From: Clavelina lepadiformis
Lineage: Eukaryota > Chordata > Ascidiacea > Aplousobranchia > Clavelinidae
Direction of reading: 5' to 3'
Assembly (NCBI RefSeq): GCF_947623445.1
Contig: NC_135245.1
Location: 7,013,501-7,077,500 of the forward strand
Length of the DNA: 64,000 bases
The position numbers and the translations under genes are program-made. The notes under the pieces are model-generated. The model had not been told where the DNA came from. It did not search any database and saw only the letters and a list, made by a program, of their open reading frames with translations. Positions 23,562 to 36,263 of this stretch are shown in pieces. Each line of letters opens with the position of its first letter. Position 1 is the first letter of the stretch.

Positions 23562-26500
23562 TTAAAAATAGACTGAGAGCCGGGGATCTTGTCGTAATTT
23601 TTGTTCCAGTTGCATGTATTTATGTGGCGCCATTTGCTTGTGCCTAAACACAATAAAGACACTATTATGGCTACAAGGGAAATTTAAATACTTCCAAATA
23701 CCAAAATTTTAATGAAGCCAAAAGTTATGTTTACATAAAAAAATAACGGTATGAATGGTGACTTATACCATGACAAAACATTTGTTTACTTAATGGTGAC
23801 AAACTATTTACATAACAATTCAAAATTTCAATTAATTTTAATAGTAGGGGCTTGATATCTAACGTTTAGCAAAAATAGAAACGAAGAGCACTGTCAATAT
23901 ATAAAAGTATGTACTGTATGTAGATACCTACCTATTTAAACGCAACTCCAAGATATGTATTCTGAACATCGCCTCAGAGCAGTAATTGAAATATTGTTCT
24001 TCATCTTCCTTTGTCATTACAACCTGCTTCTGCTGGTATTCAAGCTGCTTTTTGTGAAGTTCAGATGTTTCCTGCACAACATAGTGCGTAAGATACTAAC
24101 TTAAACCAACTCAATAAAAGGAAAGAAGAAATGAAGGAATTCACGTCATGACTACCGCTAGTGCAACTTGCCCACACAGACAAAGTCATTTCAAAAACCC
24201 TGAATGTTTATTGGTGGAAGAGCAAGCCTATCACACAATTAATAGGCTATATTAATTCAAAAAGCAGAAGAAATTGGCATACCCTCTCAAATCGCAGCTG
24301 GATCAAATTTGCTTTGTCAATGAGTCTCTGTTTGAGATCAGAAAGACAATCTTCTTTCAGTTTGAATGCTTGATTCCTACTAATCTTTTCCGGATTACCG
24401 ATCTGAGCAAGGAAGGGTGCAAGATAATCCATCTCCATCTCTTGGCGGCGAAGCTTTTCTTCCATAGCCAAGCGTTCCTGCAAATTTTTGTTGGAAAACG
24501 ATTAAAATGATAACATTAATGTAAATAAATTAATGTAGCCCTTTTACTGTTGTCAAGTGGACGGCTAACATCACAATACACTTCAATAACAACAACGTTC
24601 AAGCCTGTTAAAACTATTACTGTTTATATAAATTAGCATAGTTTATTGAAAAGATATTAATTTCGAGTGAAGTTTTCTTACCAGTTCTTTTCTGTGTTTC
24701 TTTGCTTTTTCATTTCTTTCAGTGTCATAAACAGATATAGCAAGCTCAGATGCAATCTCTTCTTTTTGTCTGTCAGCAAGGATCTCTCGAACTTCTTCTT
24801 CTGAGTTCCGGACCGCCTAAAAATATGTCGACCATGTCAAGAAACTTCTATAAATTTTAGTCGGCATAAATGTTAGGTGAATAATAATAACTATGACTTT
24901 ACCTTATACAAAAGCAATAAACGAGAACCAACATTGAAAAATTCCTTCTAATTTAGCTCAATTAAAATTTCAAAATGACGCAAAGTTAGAACAACAACCA
25001 TAGAAATGCAGTTAGCACTACCTGTATACTTGATTGCTCAACCTGAATTAGACGTATTAAGTCTTCATACACAGTCAGGTTTTTAGTTGGAAGTTTGTGT
25101 TGATTAACCTGTAAATATGATCAAAGCATACCAACACATGATAATATAATAATAACTAAATAATAATAAAAAAATAACAACTAAAAGTTACTTGCAAAGG
25201 ATCATTGTTGCACAATGAATCACCTGAAAGGTGCTTGTCATATCTGGAGCCCATTGCAAATTTCCTCCCTTTTCTTCTGCATTAGGAGGCTTGAAAAAAT
25301 CCCTGGTGGATGCACTGATGTTGGCATTTTCCCTGTGGTAGGTAATTTGGACTTTATCCTCTGATAGAATAAACATTTGTTCTGCAATGTCATCGTTGGC
25401 AGGTAATTCTTTGTTTCGGTGAAATTTTTCTGTGATTTTCTGGAGGTAAAGAAAATTTCTAAAACATCTTCAACAAACAAGCTAAAAATTTAATGACTGC
25501 AAAATCCAAATAGTTTAACGTTGTCTCACCAGAATTGGTCGAGGTAGGCCTTCAGCAGTGGCTGGAGCAACCTTTTTCTGACGTTTATCAAATAAAACAT
25601 GGCGATAATAAAGGAAGTCATCGCGGTTTATAAAATGCTCAGTCATTTCTATGGCAGATTCATCTCGTTTACTTAAACCATCTACCCTGAATGTAGAAAG
25701 TAAATGTTTGTATAAAAATGAACCACACAAATTGAATCGTTTATTGTTGGAGAAAAGTGTTATTTCTTTGTTGGTTTTTGTAATTCCATGTAATTTTGAA
25801 TGCTTTATTTCAACCTCACAGCTTTGTTTTAATTCCAATTGCTTGTTAATGTGGATATACAAAGAAAATAAAAAGATGTGGTACAAACGCCACTGACTTC
25901 CAGATTTACAGTAATTATACCTTGCATTATCATAAAAAGTCATAGTTCTGTCGGTTTCCGACCCTGGAAAGTTTGCTTTATAAACATGTTGTTTCAGAGA
26001 TCTCTGTCTACCCTCCACGAAATCCTCTGTTACAACTCCACTCTCATGCAAACGCATTGTGAGTTTGTCTTCACGGTTGCCGAACCATTCTTGAACTTTT
26101 TTCAAGGTCGTTACTAAGTAATATACAGTAAAAAGAGATTTATACATATTGAAGCTCTTATTAGTTTAATTAAAAAGCCTAACACACAAATATCAGTTAA
26201 TTTGTTTTCAGTAACGCAATAATTTAAATTAAATTGTACATATATATACAGAAACTGCTCATCAATACTCACATTCATTGTTTTCATACACCGAAAGCCT
26301 CTTCACCAATCCATCTTTCATTAAGTAATTGGAATACTTTTCCAATTTTGCCTTTTTATACAAAATGGTTTTCTTTCCAGATGGACATCTGTTTAAAATA
26401 TTTTTCTCGGAAAAAGGTTTCCAAAATTGAAAAAAGTTTAATATATAAAGGTGATTGACCCTCACCTTGTCTCGTTTTGTTTTTCTGTTACGTTGATCGG

Positions 26501-28714
26501 CCGAACCCAAGGTGCAGGCATGTCCAAGTGCTTGTCATCTTCGTTGTCTTTTTCATCATCTTCAAGATCGTATAATTCTTCCTCTACATTTGGAATATCC
26601 AATGTTGATCGATCAGCGCCAACCAACATGTACTCCCATTTTGTGGTGTCATTCAAATCAAATGACATATCCTTAAAAGTTGAGCATTCCCAAGCATAAT
26701 AAGGTGTCGGTGAAAATGATTAACAAAAGTAGAATTGCAACTACGACCCTACCTTGCATCCATTGGAGCAATCTTGCATGTTTGCCCAATAGTTATTGTG
26801 ATTCCAAATACTTTCTATACCAAGAAAGCTTTGGTTCTGTGGAGAATATGATCGACCTTTCAAAAGATAAAACAAGTGCTAATATTATAGAGCAACATAA
26901 CAGAAATCAACTGTGGACCAGAATAAACCATAACAAAAGTTATCATGTAACAATTTATTGTAGGTGGTCAGTAAATAAAAATGTTATACCAATTATTTCG
27001 AAATATTGATGAGACCAAGACCTAAGATTTACCTGTAAATGGTTCAATGAAAAAATCTTCCGGAACCTCTCTTTTTCCTCCTCGTATTAGCACCCATGAG
27101 TGGATGCGTAATCCATAAAGAAGGTCTGGAGGAGGTTTCTCAAGCTCCTGTGATGCAATTATATTGAATTGAAAACAATTGAGTTAAAAAATGAATTTAG
27201 AAAAGGAAGAATTGCTAACTGTTAATTAGAAATTAATTGTTAAGTAGAAATAAATCTAGAAAAGAGGTTGTGAGTAGAAAGAAAAGAACTGACTTATTTT
27301 CATATTTGATGACCACTCACTGCAACTCTTGCTTCCTCCTCCATCCTTTCTTTGTCTTTTTGATCTTCTTCTTCTTTTTTTCTCCGTGCTTCCATTTTAA
27401 TGATGAACTTGCTTCGTAAATCACGTGGAGGTTTTACTGAATACTTGCCTGCAGCTTTTTTGTCTTCTTCTTTCTTTACCTGTTAAACCAAAACAAAGCA
27501 AAATGTGAAACTTACTTGGTATAGGAGCTTGCATATGAGTTATCTTAAAACGTTTTTGTAACAGTGTTAATTCTACCTCTGGTTTTGTGTTTAGCAAAGG
27601 GCAAATGTCACGACTTTCGTCACTTAAACATACTTCTTTGGTTGCATAACCACTGACAACATATGCATCATACCCAGCTCCAAGCAAAAGTGAGCAAAGT
27701 ATGTTGCTAAAGTCGAAGCAGTTCCCTGTGAATGAATAAAAAAACAAATATTACAAAATAACACAAACATTAAAACATATTAAAACTCAATATACCTAGT
27801 TGCCTTTCTAGTATCGTGCTGGGAGAATGCAATTGAAGAGGTAGCTCTGCTGGAGGATCAAGTTGGTCCATTGTGATGTAATCTGATACAAATTCTGCAC
27901 ATCCTAGCCAATGATAGAGCTCCTTGAATGGGAGCAATGTTGGACGAAGGGTTGTACATACAAATTTCTGTAATTTTGTAAACAAAATGTATAATATGTA
28001 GGCTGCACAAATGTTTTCTGAAAGTGAAACACCTTTCAATAAAGCCAATTTTTTCAATGACAACCTTTCTAAAAGTTACTGGTAACCTAAGAATTTCACA
28101 TATATTGATATATGTATTAGTTATAAATGTACATGTTGCATTAAATCAAACAAATTTCAATGAAGAATTTAATACCTAATTTGTGAATTTAGAATTTAAT
28201 CAGAATAATTACATTTCACAAAGCCCACATAAAAGAAACATCATGCGAAATTTTGACTTTTAACTAAGGCACCTCTATTCCACATTCATTTAGTGGATTA
28301 AGAAACAAGGGTTTTCTGTCACGAAAAAGATGCACGTATTGCCTCCTAAAATTTTCAGCATATGCTAGGATAAGCTTTTCTTTGTTTGTGTTTTCCTTGT
28401 ATGACTCAGGGTATTCCGAAAAATCAGGTTTGTCAATAGCAGGTTGCCTGAAAAAAAATGTTTTAGTACCTTAGTTTTGTACAACAACCACTGGTACTTA
28501 CAAATTTTAGGCTAAATATCCTAAGTTGGTGTACTTTTTTGAAAAACATTCAGTTTTTCTTGTTAACAAAACTTCTTTGAATATTTACAAAATGATGCTC
28601 ATACTTAATGACTGTAACCGATATTGTTTCAAGTTGTATGCCATTTAATTTTTCTTCTAAATCTTTTACTTCTTCTTGAGTTTCTTCCAAACCATCCTCA
28701 GGAATTATATCCAT
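23562..28714 (-). CDS. DRC7: Dynein regulatory complex subunit 7
   Basis: Axonemal linker (nexin-DRC) protein needed for ciliary and flagellar motility. Seventeen exons: about 28606-28714, 28273-28447, 27796-27967, 27577-27725, 27321-27479, 27033-27147, 26753-26856, 26466-26671, 26273-26388, 25921-26113, 25530-25686, 25224-25439, 25022-25108, 24682-24816, 24283-24477, 23932-24071, 23562-23643; about 830 residues against 874 in human. Landmarks: RPTLLPFKELYHW, the transglutaminase-like GNCFDFSNILCSLLLGAGYD, FLGIESIWNHNNYWANMQDC, KWEYMLVGADRS, EWFGNRED, MDYLAPFLAQIG, KLKEDCLSDLKQRLIDKANL. The final exon HKQMAPHKYMQ to RQDPRLSVYF fits the family C-terminus. The exon 1/2 junction is uncertain: the GTATGA donor is out of phase, while a weak GTTACA donor 14 bases upstream is in phase. 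Confidence 0.95.
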
Positions 28715-30764
28715 TTTTTATCAAATATTATTGCACCTGTCAGACACAAATTACATATTTTGTATGTTTCTCTTATTTTAGGTCTATTTCTAGGAAACTA
28801 CAGTAAAATCCTAGCACCTTAAAATGCTTTCAAACAGTATAAATTTACAGCTCAAATTTCCTTTCATATAGTAATCTTGCAGTTTCCACAGCTTACTTTT
28901 ATTCTCATAGTTCTGTTAACAGCAGTAATGGAAAACATGACAAAAGTGTTACTAAAAAATAAAATTATGTGATGCTTATTTTGTACTTTAAGGTTAACAG
29001 CTTACCATTAATAAACTGAGACCATTTGAAGAAAGGATGATGATTATACTTGCAATACAATGAATATAACTTTTAACCCTACTAAAAATCTTGTATGATA
29101 CGCTGGATAAAGTTGGCTTATGCACCAATATTCAAGCACAGACTTGACGTTTTGCCCTATATATTTTATCTTATAAGTTTTGCATTGGCATGGTACAAAG
29201 TTTGACACTTTGTATTTATTCGGTGAAATGTACGCAAACTTTTCGACAGAGACTTTTACAAAAATTTAATCTACCCAAATTGCAAGTAAAAAATATTAAT
29301 CTATTTTCAGCGTAAGTCGAGCTTTGCAATCTTGTAACAACCCTAGTAATATTTAAACTAATCCAATTTAACCTTAACTCAGAATTTAGCAAAGTAATTT
29401 TAATTTATTACATAATTAATGTTATGGTTACTGCTGCTATTCTGACCTTAGCTCATGAAGTATGACCTGCTTGGTATTCGCACTTTAAGGTAAGCATTTT
29501 TTATATATTATGTTGAACTAGTTTTATCAGCTTTACATGCAGTAAAAGTAAATAATGCAAAACTGATTGTGTTGCAGGGTAATGTGATGAAGGGTCTTTC
29601 GAATTGCGCTTAAGTTGCTAAGAGACAAGCTATATTTGCTTATTCATTGTGACTAAGCACTCTTTTATCGTTTTCCAAAAGGAGTACAGTATTAGAGAAA
29701 TATCCATTGAAATAATTATGTATAAAGCGTAAGAAACATACGACTGCTCATTATTAGGAAAAATTTTATTCTGTTTTAAAAAAATTTTGAATACACGTTT
29801 TGTTTTCTTGTATTAAATCTAACTTTAGGTTTAGCTAGTTAAAAAGTCAGTATCACTTCATTTTGTATATGCATACATACACAGCTTATATATAGCCTAT
29901 ATACAGTATATATAAAGTATTGCAGATTTTCTTGGTTATTTGAATATCGCATTGTTATAAAGTTTAGCGCAATTAAGTCGAAATATCTGCAAATAAAATG
30001 AATGCTAGATTGCCAACTTCATGGGTTAAATTCCTCGTTGCGGTGTGGCTTGCGCCATTTTATCCGCTAGTAAGCGGCAATACGGCAGATGCTGCATAGC
30101 ACCACCAATACTACCACTTCATTTTTTATATAGGACGATAGGTTTTTCTGTTTCGTATCTGTCATAATTTGAACATTGTGGCACATCGACGCTATTTAGA
30201 GACGTTTCTTCACGTCAAGTTATGCCTATGCTTCGGCACATGTCTTTGCGCTTAACGAAATTTAAGTTAGCCTCATTTGTGAACCTGGGACAGCTTAGTA
30301 ATATATAATGTGATGTCATTTCATTGCGCTATGCCTATAGCTCTACCGTTAAGTTTGTAACACTCTTGAGATACCTAGCTATGGACGACACGTGCATGCT
30401 TGCTTCTTGCTTTACACTACAATGGTCCTGAAAAACAGTGTATAACAAAACTGCATCACACTTGGACGTTTTTACAATTTTGACACATTGTTTTTTACTA
30501 GAAATTAGGATAAAAAGGTTGCTTTGTGCTTACTGTCTATTAATTATCCGTTAATCAGTTAGCTAAACTTAAACAGAAATATCCGGATATTAAACATTAT
30601 ATCGATATCCGCACTAACCCTAATCTAAACATCAACATGCAGCTAATGCTCCAAATTGATGCACAAAGTTGAACATATTTGATAGACATAGCTTGCCGAT
30701 GCTGCACGTAGTTGATGCCTAAAGCTGTACATAGCTGCACAGTGTACACACATAAAATATAGGG
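28715..30764. other. Intergenic upstream of DRC7
   Basis: No gene, RNA or clear element seen. The region before 28.9 kb should contain the DRC7 promoter. The sequence is AT-rich without long ORFs. Confidence 0.35.
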
Positions 30765-31440
30765 CAGGGGTGGGCAAATTTGTTCAATGAAAGAGTCACT
30801 TGCGGAAAAATATAAACACCAGCGAGCTGGAAAATCAGTAATGATTGTCAATTTGGTTATTATACTATTAGTAGTCATTTTGGGATATTACTTTTTAACT
30901 AAAAGACCCATAAAAACATGTTGGTGAGGTGCATTTTGACAACCTTTGCCATAGAGCAGCGTGGTCCAACTGCAGGCCCGCGGGCCAAAGTTGGCCCGCG
31001 AGCACCGATTTTTTGGCCCACGAACTGATAGTCAGCTTTGATAGTCGCTATTGTCGAGGAAGAACCTCGACCGCAGATGTCACATTGATCAGCATTTAAT
31101 AGCTAAGTAGCTAAATAGCTAAGCTCTTCAGTTCTAATTTAAAAACATTGGCCCGCAGGATAAAAAAATTTTCTGATTTTGGCCCGCGATGAAAAGAAGT
31201 TGGACCACGCTGCCATAGAGTATAGAATCTATACCTGAAAACAATGTCGGAATCGATGTCTAGTGTTACAACATAAACGAAATCCTGCCCTAAATAAAGA
31301 AAAACTACACAGAAACTTTCATAAACGGTACTCTTGGTAGCCTTTACATTTTTTGGAATTTTACGATTCGACTAGAAGAGCCACAAAAAACATGCCGGAG
31401 AGCCGCATGCGGCTCGCGAGCCGCAGTTTGCCCACGTCTG
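30765..31440. mobile_element. hAT-like non-autonomous element (outer)
   Basis: Starts CAGGGGTGGGCAAATTTG and ends GCAGTTTGCCCACGTCTG, near-inverted ends of the CAGGGGTGGGC hAT type. A perfect 8-bp target duplication ATATAGGG sits at 30757-30764 and 31441-31448. It is interrupted by a second complete element at 30957-31212. Confidence 0.88.
30957..31212. mobile_element. hAT-like MITE nested in the 30.8-31.4 kb element
   Basis: 256 bp with ends CAGCGTGGTCCAACTGCAGG and AAGTTGGACCACGCTG, subterminal GGCCCGCG motifs, and a perfect 8-bp target duplication CCATAGAG (30949-30956 and 31213-31220). No coding capacity. Confidence 0.9.
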
Positions 31441-32607
31441 ATATAGGGTCTCGCAAAAAAACTGTGAAAAATGCTTTGAACGTTTTTTTTCTGATGAAAT
31501 AGTGGCAGCCATATAAAAAAGTTGGAAAAAATCAAATAAAAGTATGTGTGTGTCATATGCAAGTTGCACAAAGACGAACTCAGCGACTTGGGTATGGACA
31601 GTGATAGGGTAAAAAATCATTGATGAGTGTAAGTAGTTAGGCTACTTGTTAGGGTGACTAACCGTCGTATAGGTTATTTGAAATGGTGGTGACTGTCATA
31701 TATTTGACGCTATTAAATACATATCAGTGACATCTAATGGCATAAAATGTCATATATACTAGGACACTTTTAGAGATCTGCTCAATTTGTGGAAAGAGGT
31801 TGCAAATCTTAGCAAATTAATTCATTGGAATTTGCTTATTTGAAAGAAAAGTAAAATATTATGCCTTCTACGCCACTTTAGATTTAGAGTTTAGACCTTG
31901 TTGATCCAAAACTATTTGGGGGAGCATGCTTCCATTCTGTAATTCCTCAATATCTGACATTTTGTAAAGTAGTCTTGTTTTTCTTTTCTTCTGCACTCAT
32001 ACAAAGACATAAACCAGCTGATTTATATAGCTTGTTTTGTCATTATGTCAGCATAGGCTAATTCTGCCATGTCCAATTTAACATAGGCTTACATCTTTTG
32101 ACAATTTCATATTACTCTAACTAGCGTACAAAGATGTTACAGTCTTTAACAGAGGAGTGAAAAGACACTTAATGCAACCCATATTTGTTGTTTGTCAAAC
32201 CTTGGAGACTGCATGTTTATATTTACAATATAATGCAAAATTATTAATTCAATACTGATAAATCTGATTGTTTGATACAGTATTGCACCAACACCTCAGC
32301 ATGATTAGGTCTCAGATTAGTATGTTTTGGAACTGAACTGACCTCCATGAATTTACTTTGAGTAGGTCTAGTCAGGTATGAATGTAAGTGTTATTTAGCA
32401 TGATCTTCAATTTTCTTCTTCCAATAGACAACTTTCTAAAACTAACAGAACAGGAATATCATACAGATGATTATTTTGATGTTCAGATGTACCTTTATGT
32501 GTTTTAAGAAGGTTGAAGTACACTGCCATAGATTGTGCCATATTGGTCGAGATTGATTTTTTTTGTATTTTATTTTAGCTTGTCCTTTCGTGAATCAGGT
32601 TAATATA
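31441..32607. other. Intergenic upstream of MRPL43
   Basis: No gene seen. It ends in a pyrimidine-rich acceptor (TTTTATTTTAG, AG at 32577-32578) 29 nt before the MRPL43 start codon. That could be the end of a 5' UTR intron or a trans-splice acceptor. Confidence 0.4.
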
Positions 32608-33240
32608 ATGTCAGGATTATTTGGATCCCGAGGCTTTACTAACAAGACTAGACCAAGTGCTTTCTTGAGAAGCATTCTGCAGAATGGTGTTGGCAGACCT
32701 GTGAAACAACTCAAACGTATCACCTTGAAGTTTTGCGAAACTTCACAACATAGCTTATATGCAAGAAAATTTGTTGAAGAGCATTTGATTGACTTTGCAT
32801 CTAGGCACCCCAGTGTTGTGATATATGCATTGCCTGAAACTGAAGCATTTCCACAAGTATGCGCCGAATATTTAAATGGACGCGAAGAAATTTGTGAATT
32901 GAACAAGAGAGATTGTGATGATATTTTGAAGATATTAGAGACCTTTGCTGATCGTTCTGGTGTTGAAATAGTTCGAATTCGTAAAGATTTTCACACAGAA
33001 ATTCCTTCATTACAAGGAGAATGGCATCCATTCTTAAATTTTCGAAGCTATAATATTGTTAATAAATTGGACTGGACGCCAAAGCTTACAAATGCATGGG
33101 ACCCTGTTGGAAAGCCATGGGAAAAATGCTACAGAAAACATGAACTACACAAACTGGAAAATAGACCTGTGCTTACGTATGAAGAGAAAGCAGAAAAACC
33201 TCTTGGAAAGTGGGGGCCAAAGTTGAAACCCAGATATTGA
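32608..33240 (+). CDS. MRPL43: Mitochondrial ribosomal protein mL43
   Basis: Large-subunit mitoribosome protein. It is an uninterrupted ORF of 210 residues beginning MSGLFGSRGF, the first ATG after the splice acceptor at 32578; an upstream in-frame extension without ATG is discarded. Conserved landmarks: FLRSILQNGVGRPVKQLKRI, the region ending PSVVIYALPE, AEYLNGREE, and VEIVRIRKDFHTEIPSLQGE with WHPF. Together these form the thioredoxin-like L51/S25/CI-B8 fold shared with the family. The C-terminal 60 residues are basic and lineage-variable. The next gene starts 273 bp downstream on the same strand. Confidence 0.95.
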   Translation: MSGLFGSRGFTNKTRPSAFLRSILQNGVGRPVKQLKRITLKFCETSQHSLYARKFVEEHLIDFASRHPSVVIYALPETEAFPQVCAEYLNGREEICELNKRDCDDILKILETFADRSGVEIVRIRKDFHTEIPSLQGEWHPFLNFRSYNIVNKLDWTPKLTNAWDPVGKPWEKCYRKHELHKLENRPVLTYEEKAEKPLGKWGPKLKPRY

Positions 33241-33506
33241 AAATAATATCAGCCTTTATGTATTTGAATCGTATTTAATTTAAAAACTTTTATTTGATCC
33301 ATTCTGTCTTTCAAGTTATTTTAGTGTATAACAAACCATGTACAAGTGTATACCGGTAAGAAATCTTACGGAATGCATATTATATTGGTCATTGCATTCT
33401 TTTATGGCTTTATAGTTGCACAGTGATAGATTTTGTTTTGACATTTATCATCAAGGACTTTCATTTAATCTATTTTGTTTTACAACTGGTTGATGCTGCT
33501 TTTTTA

Positions 33507-33513
33507 GGGTAAG
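33507..33513 (+). promoter_or_regulatory. Splice or trans-splice acceptor just before ZDHHC24 ATG
   Basis: TGCTTTTTTAG followed by GGTAAG and then the start codon, leaving a 5' leader of only six bases after the AG. Such a short leader is typical of spliced-leader acceptors in organisms that trans-splice, but an ordinary 5' UTR intron would look the same. Confidence 0.4.
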
Positions 33514-34728
33514 ATGGATCAAAAATTTTTATTTGCTCTGACAAAACCCGGCAAAAATGGTGGCAAGTTTCTTCACTTTACAGCAGTTGGATATTATTTT
33601 CTTCTAACGTTTGGTGTACTGTTCACTTGCATTCACATTGTGTATCCTGCAATTACGAAAAATCAAGATGAAAAATTTTGGAATATTGTCTACCTTAGTT
33701 ACATCTTCTTTAACATGATGGGAAACTATTTCATGGGGTTGTTCTTTCAGAGTGATTTGAAAACTGGTATGTACCTAAACTTAGTCCCTACTCCCTAGTA
33801 ATATACACTTGCAGCTATTTATGTTGCAGAAAGCAGATATTCATGTTTTCAATGAATCTTATTGCTTCATATGATTAGCTGTTTGAAATTTGACAGGTAT
33901 TGCCCTTGCTGATCCGCCAAAATCTTGGATATATTGCAAAGAGTGTAAGCAACATTCCCCACCAAGATCTCATCACTGCTCTATTTGTAATGCTTGCATA
34001 CTAAAGCATGACCATCATTGCTTTTTTCTCTGTCAATGTGTGGGATTGAAAAATCAAAGATATTTCATCATATACAAGTAGATTCTTGAGTTGTTAATTT
34101 TATGAGGCTTAACAGTAGTACAGGATTGTTTGTTTTTCATGTAATTAACTTGAAATTAGCTTTACAGTGAGTCAAGAACTAGGTAGTTTTTATGCTTTTT
34201 ATCTTTAGAAGTACTATACTAGCAACTCGTACAATGTCAATGTACATTAATGACTAGGCTACTAACTTACCACTTATTTATTTTTACAGCTTTTATGTAG
34301 CAATAGGTTCAGTATTTGCTGCAAGATGGTTATTGCTATACCTCGCTGAATATTACATTCCTCTGCAATGGACTTTGTACAGTATCTTTTCCTATTTTTT
34401 CCCTGGATTTCTTTATAATTGGTTGTTTACAGAAATCCCAGTAACATTTTCTTCTGCCCTCTGCATGTTAGTTTTCTATGGCTGCTTAACAACCGGCGCA
34501 GGATGCTTCTTCCTTTTCATCACACAATGCATCCTGGTAATAAGAGGTCAAACTCTCCATGAGTTTCTGAAGAACAGGCACGGCTTTCGACAGAAATGGA
34601 GCAAAAACATTGTAAATGTCTTTGGCTCATTTCTATTTATTTTTGCAAGTTTTTTATTTCCATTACCTTTAAAATCAAATGAAGAAAAGTCACCCTGGGG
34701 TTTGCCAAACTTTTACAAATATGTCTGA
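33514..34728 (+). CDS. ZDHHC24: DHHC palmitoyltransferase, ZDHHC24-like
   Basis: Membrane enzyme that S-acylates protein cysteines. Exons 33514-33766, 33897-34077 and 34290-34728 join in phase to give 290 residues. The first exon carries two membrane segments. The second carries the complete cysteine-rich domain: CKECKQHSPPRSHHCSICNA then CILKHDHHCFFLCQCVGLKN, with the catalytic DHHC intact. The third has two or three further membrane helices and an ILVIRGQTLHE stretch typical of the ZDHHC24 group. The TTxE motif common in other DHHC enzymes is not evident, as in ZDHHC24. A possible polyadenylation signal AATAAA is at 35109-35114. Confidence 0.9.
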
Positions 34729-36263
34729 AAGAAGTACCAAGTGGTATTCTGGATGTGACATTAAATTAATGTGGGTCGATTAAAACAGTCTATGACCAAC
34801 TTAATCAAGATAGAATGAACCAGCCCACCAGGTTTAAGTTTATGTAAAAAATAGTCATTTTAGTTTGCTTAAAATATGCTCCAAGAAGATTTTAAGACTA
34901 ATTTGCACTGTGTAGCGTAAATGTGGAAGTGGAATTATAATATGCAAGTATTTACATTTTTATTTTTTTCTTATTCGAACTTGTTACTTTTTTATTTTTT
35001 GTGTGTTATGTCTCGATTGTTTTCATTGAATATAAATTATTACCTTGTCATCGAAATTGACTTTTGTAAACAAAACTTTACATGAATGTAGCAGCAAGAC
35101 TGAATGGAAATAAAAATAGCAAAAGTTAGATAATTTAAATACTATTATTGACTTCATCATATTATTGACTTCATATTCAGTATTGACGGACTGGCTGTTT
35201 TATCAATACTAATTGCTGGTATCCTGAAACTTTTCTCATCTACTTCATCATTATTTTATTTTGTCTTCTATCTAGCCTAGTTAGGCCTAGTTGGATCACA
35301 ATTGAGAAACGTTATAATGGTAGAAATATAACTTCAAGTTTGATTACAGTTAAACTTCTTGTCTTAAACATAATACTGTAAACGAAAACTAAACTTTCCA
35401 ATTTGTGAAACTGGTTCACTAGCAGTATGCATGGGAGATTCTATGTTTGTAAAATTAATTATTACACCCTTAGCTAATCAATTTAACACAAATTAAAACA
35501 ACTCCGGGCAGGATTGACACTTGTGCAAGATTGTACGAAAAAAGGCACATATGTTAGGTTTTGGTACTGAGAGTATGTCAGTGCTGAAATATTTTCCACA
35601 ATTGTCTTTTATTGGCTGTTCATGGTTGCTACCAATTTTATTAACTCCAGCATTTATTGTAACTTTATATGCCGTATTAATATTTTTGCAGTTAATGCAT
35701 GGTCATCTACTTCATTAATGCAGAATAGTTTGTATTACTTAAATATGCAATTCTGGTTACCGCTAAAGTTTCCCTACTTTGAAGAACATGGTTGGGTGTG
35801 TTTAAAGAAAATGTGAAAACATAATCTGTTCCATCAAGTAGCTTGTAGTAGGTATACCATTATGCATCCGAGTGGCTTTATTTATAATATGATATGTATT
35901 TTTTATGATTTCATTATACACCACTTTGCCTTCTATTCTATATGCTGTTGTGTCTTTCATATATGCAACTTTAGTGCAGATTCTGTATTTTACAAAAATT
36001 GGCATCAAGATTTGAAGATGTTTCTGGTTTGTAAAACAGTGATATTCTTGTGGGAAATCACAGTGCTTCATAAAAGTTCACAATTATAGTAGAATAGAAA
36101 TTTGTAGTTTCATTTCAGTTGTGAAAGCAATTCTTGCACGACCTAGATTTTAGAATTACAAAATACATCAAATAAGCATATATATAAATGCTTACTATAA
36201 TAGCTTGACTTACAATAGTACCTGGAGTCTGGACAAAAACATACACAAAAAGAAAATTCTGAA
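34729..36263. other. 3' UTR and intergenic
   Basis: Convergent space between the ZDHHC24-like gene and the con80 gene. Two short open frames at 35521-35816 are AT-rich and without recognisable similarity. Nothing else is supported. Confidence 0.35.
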
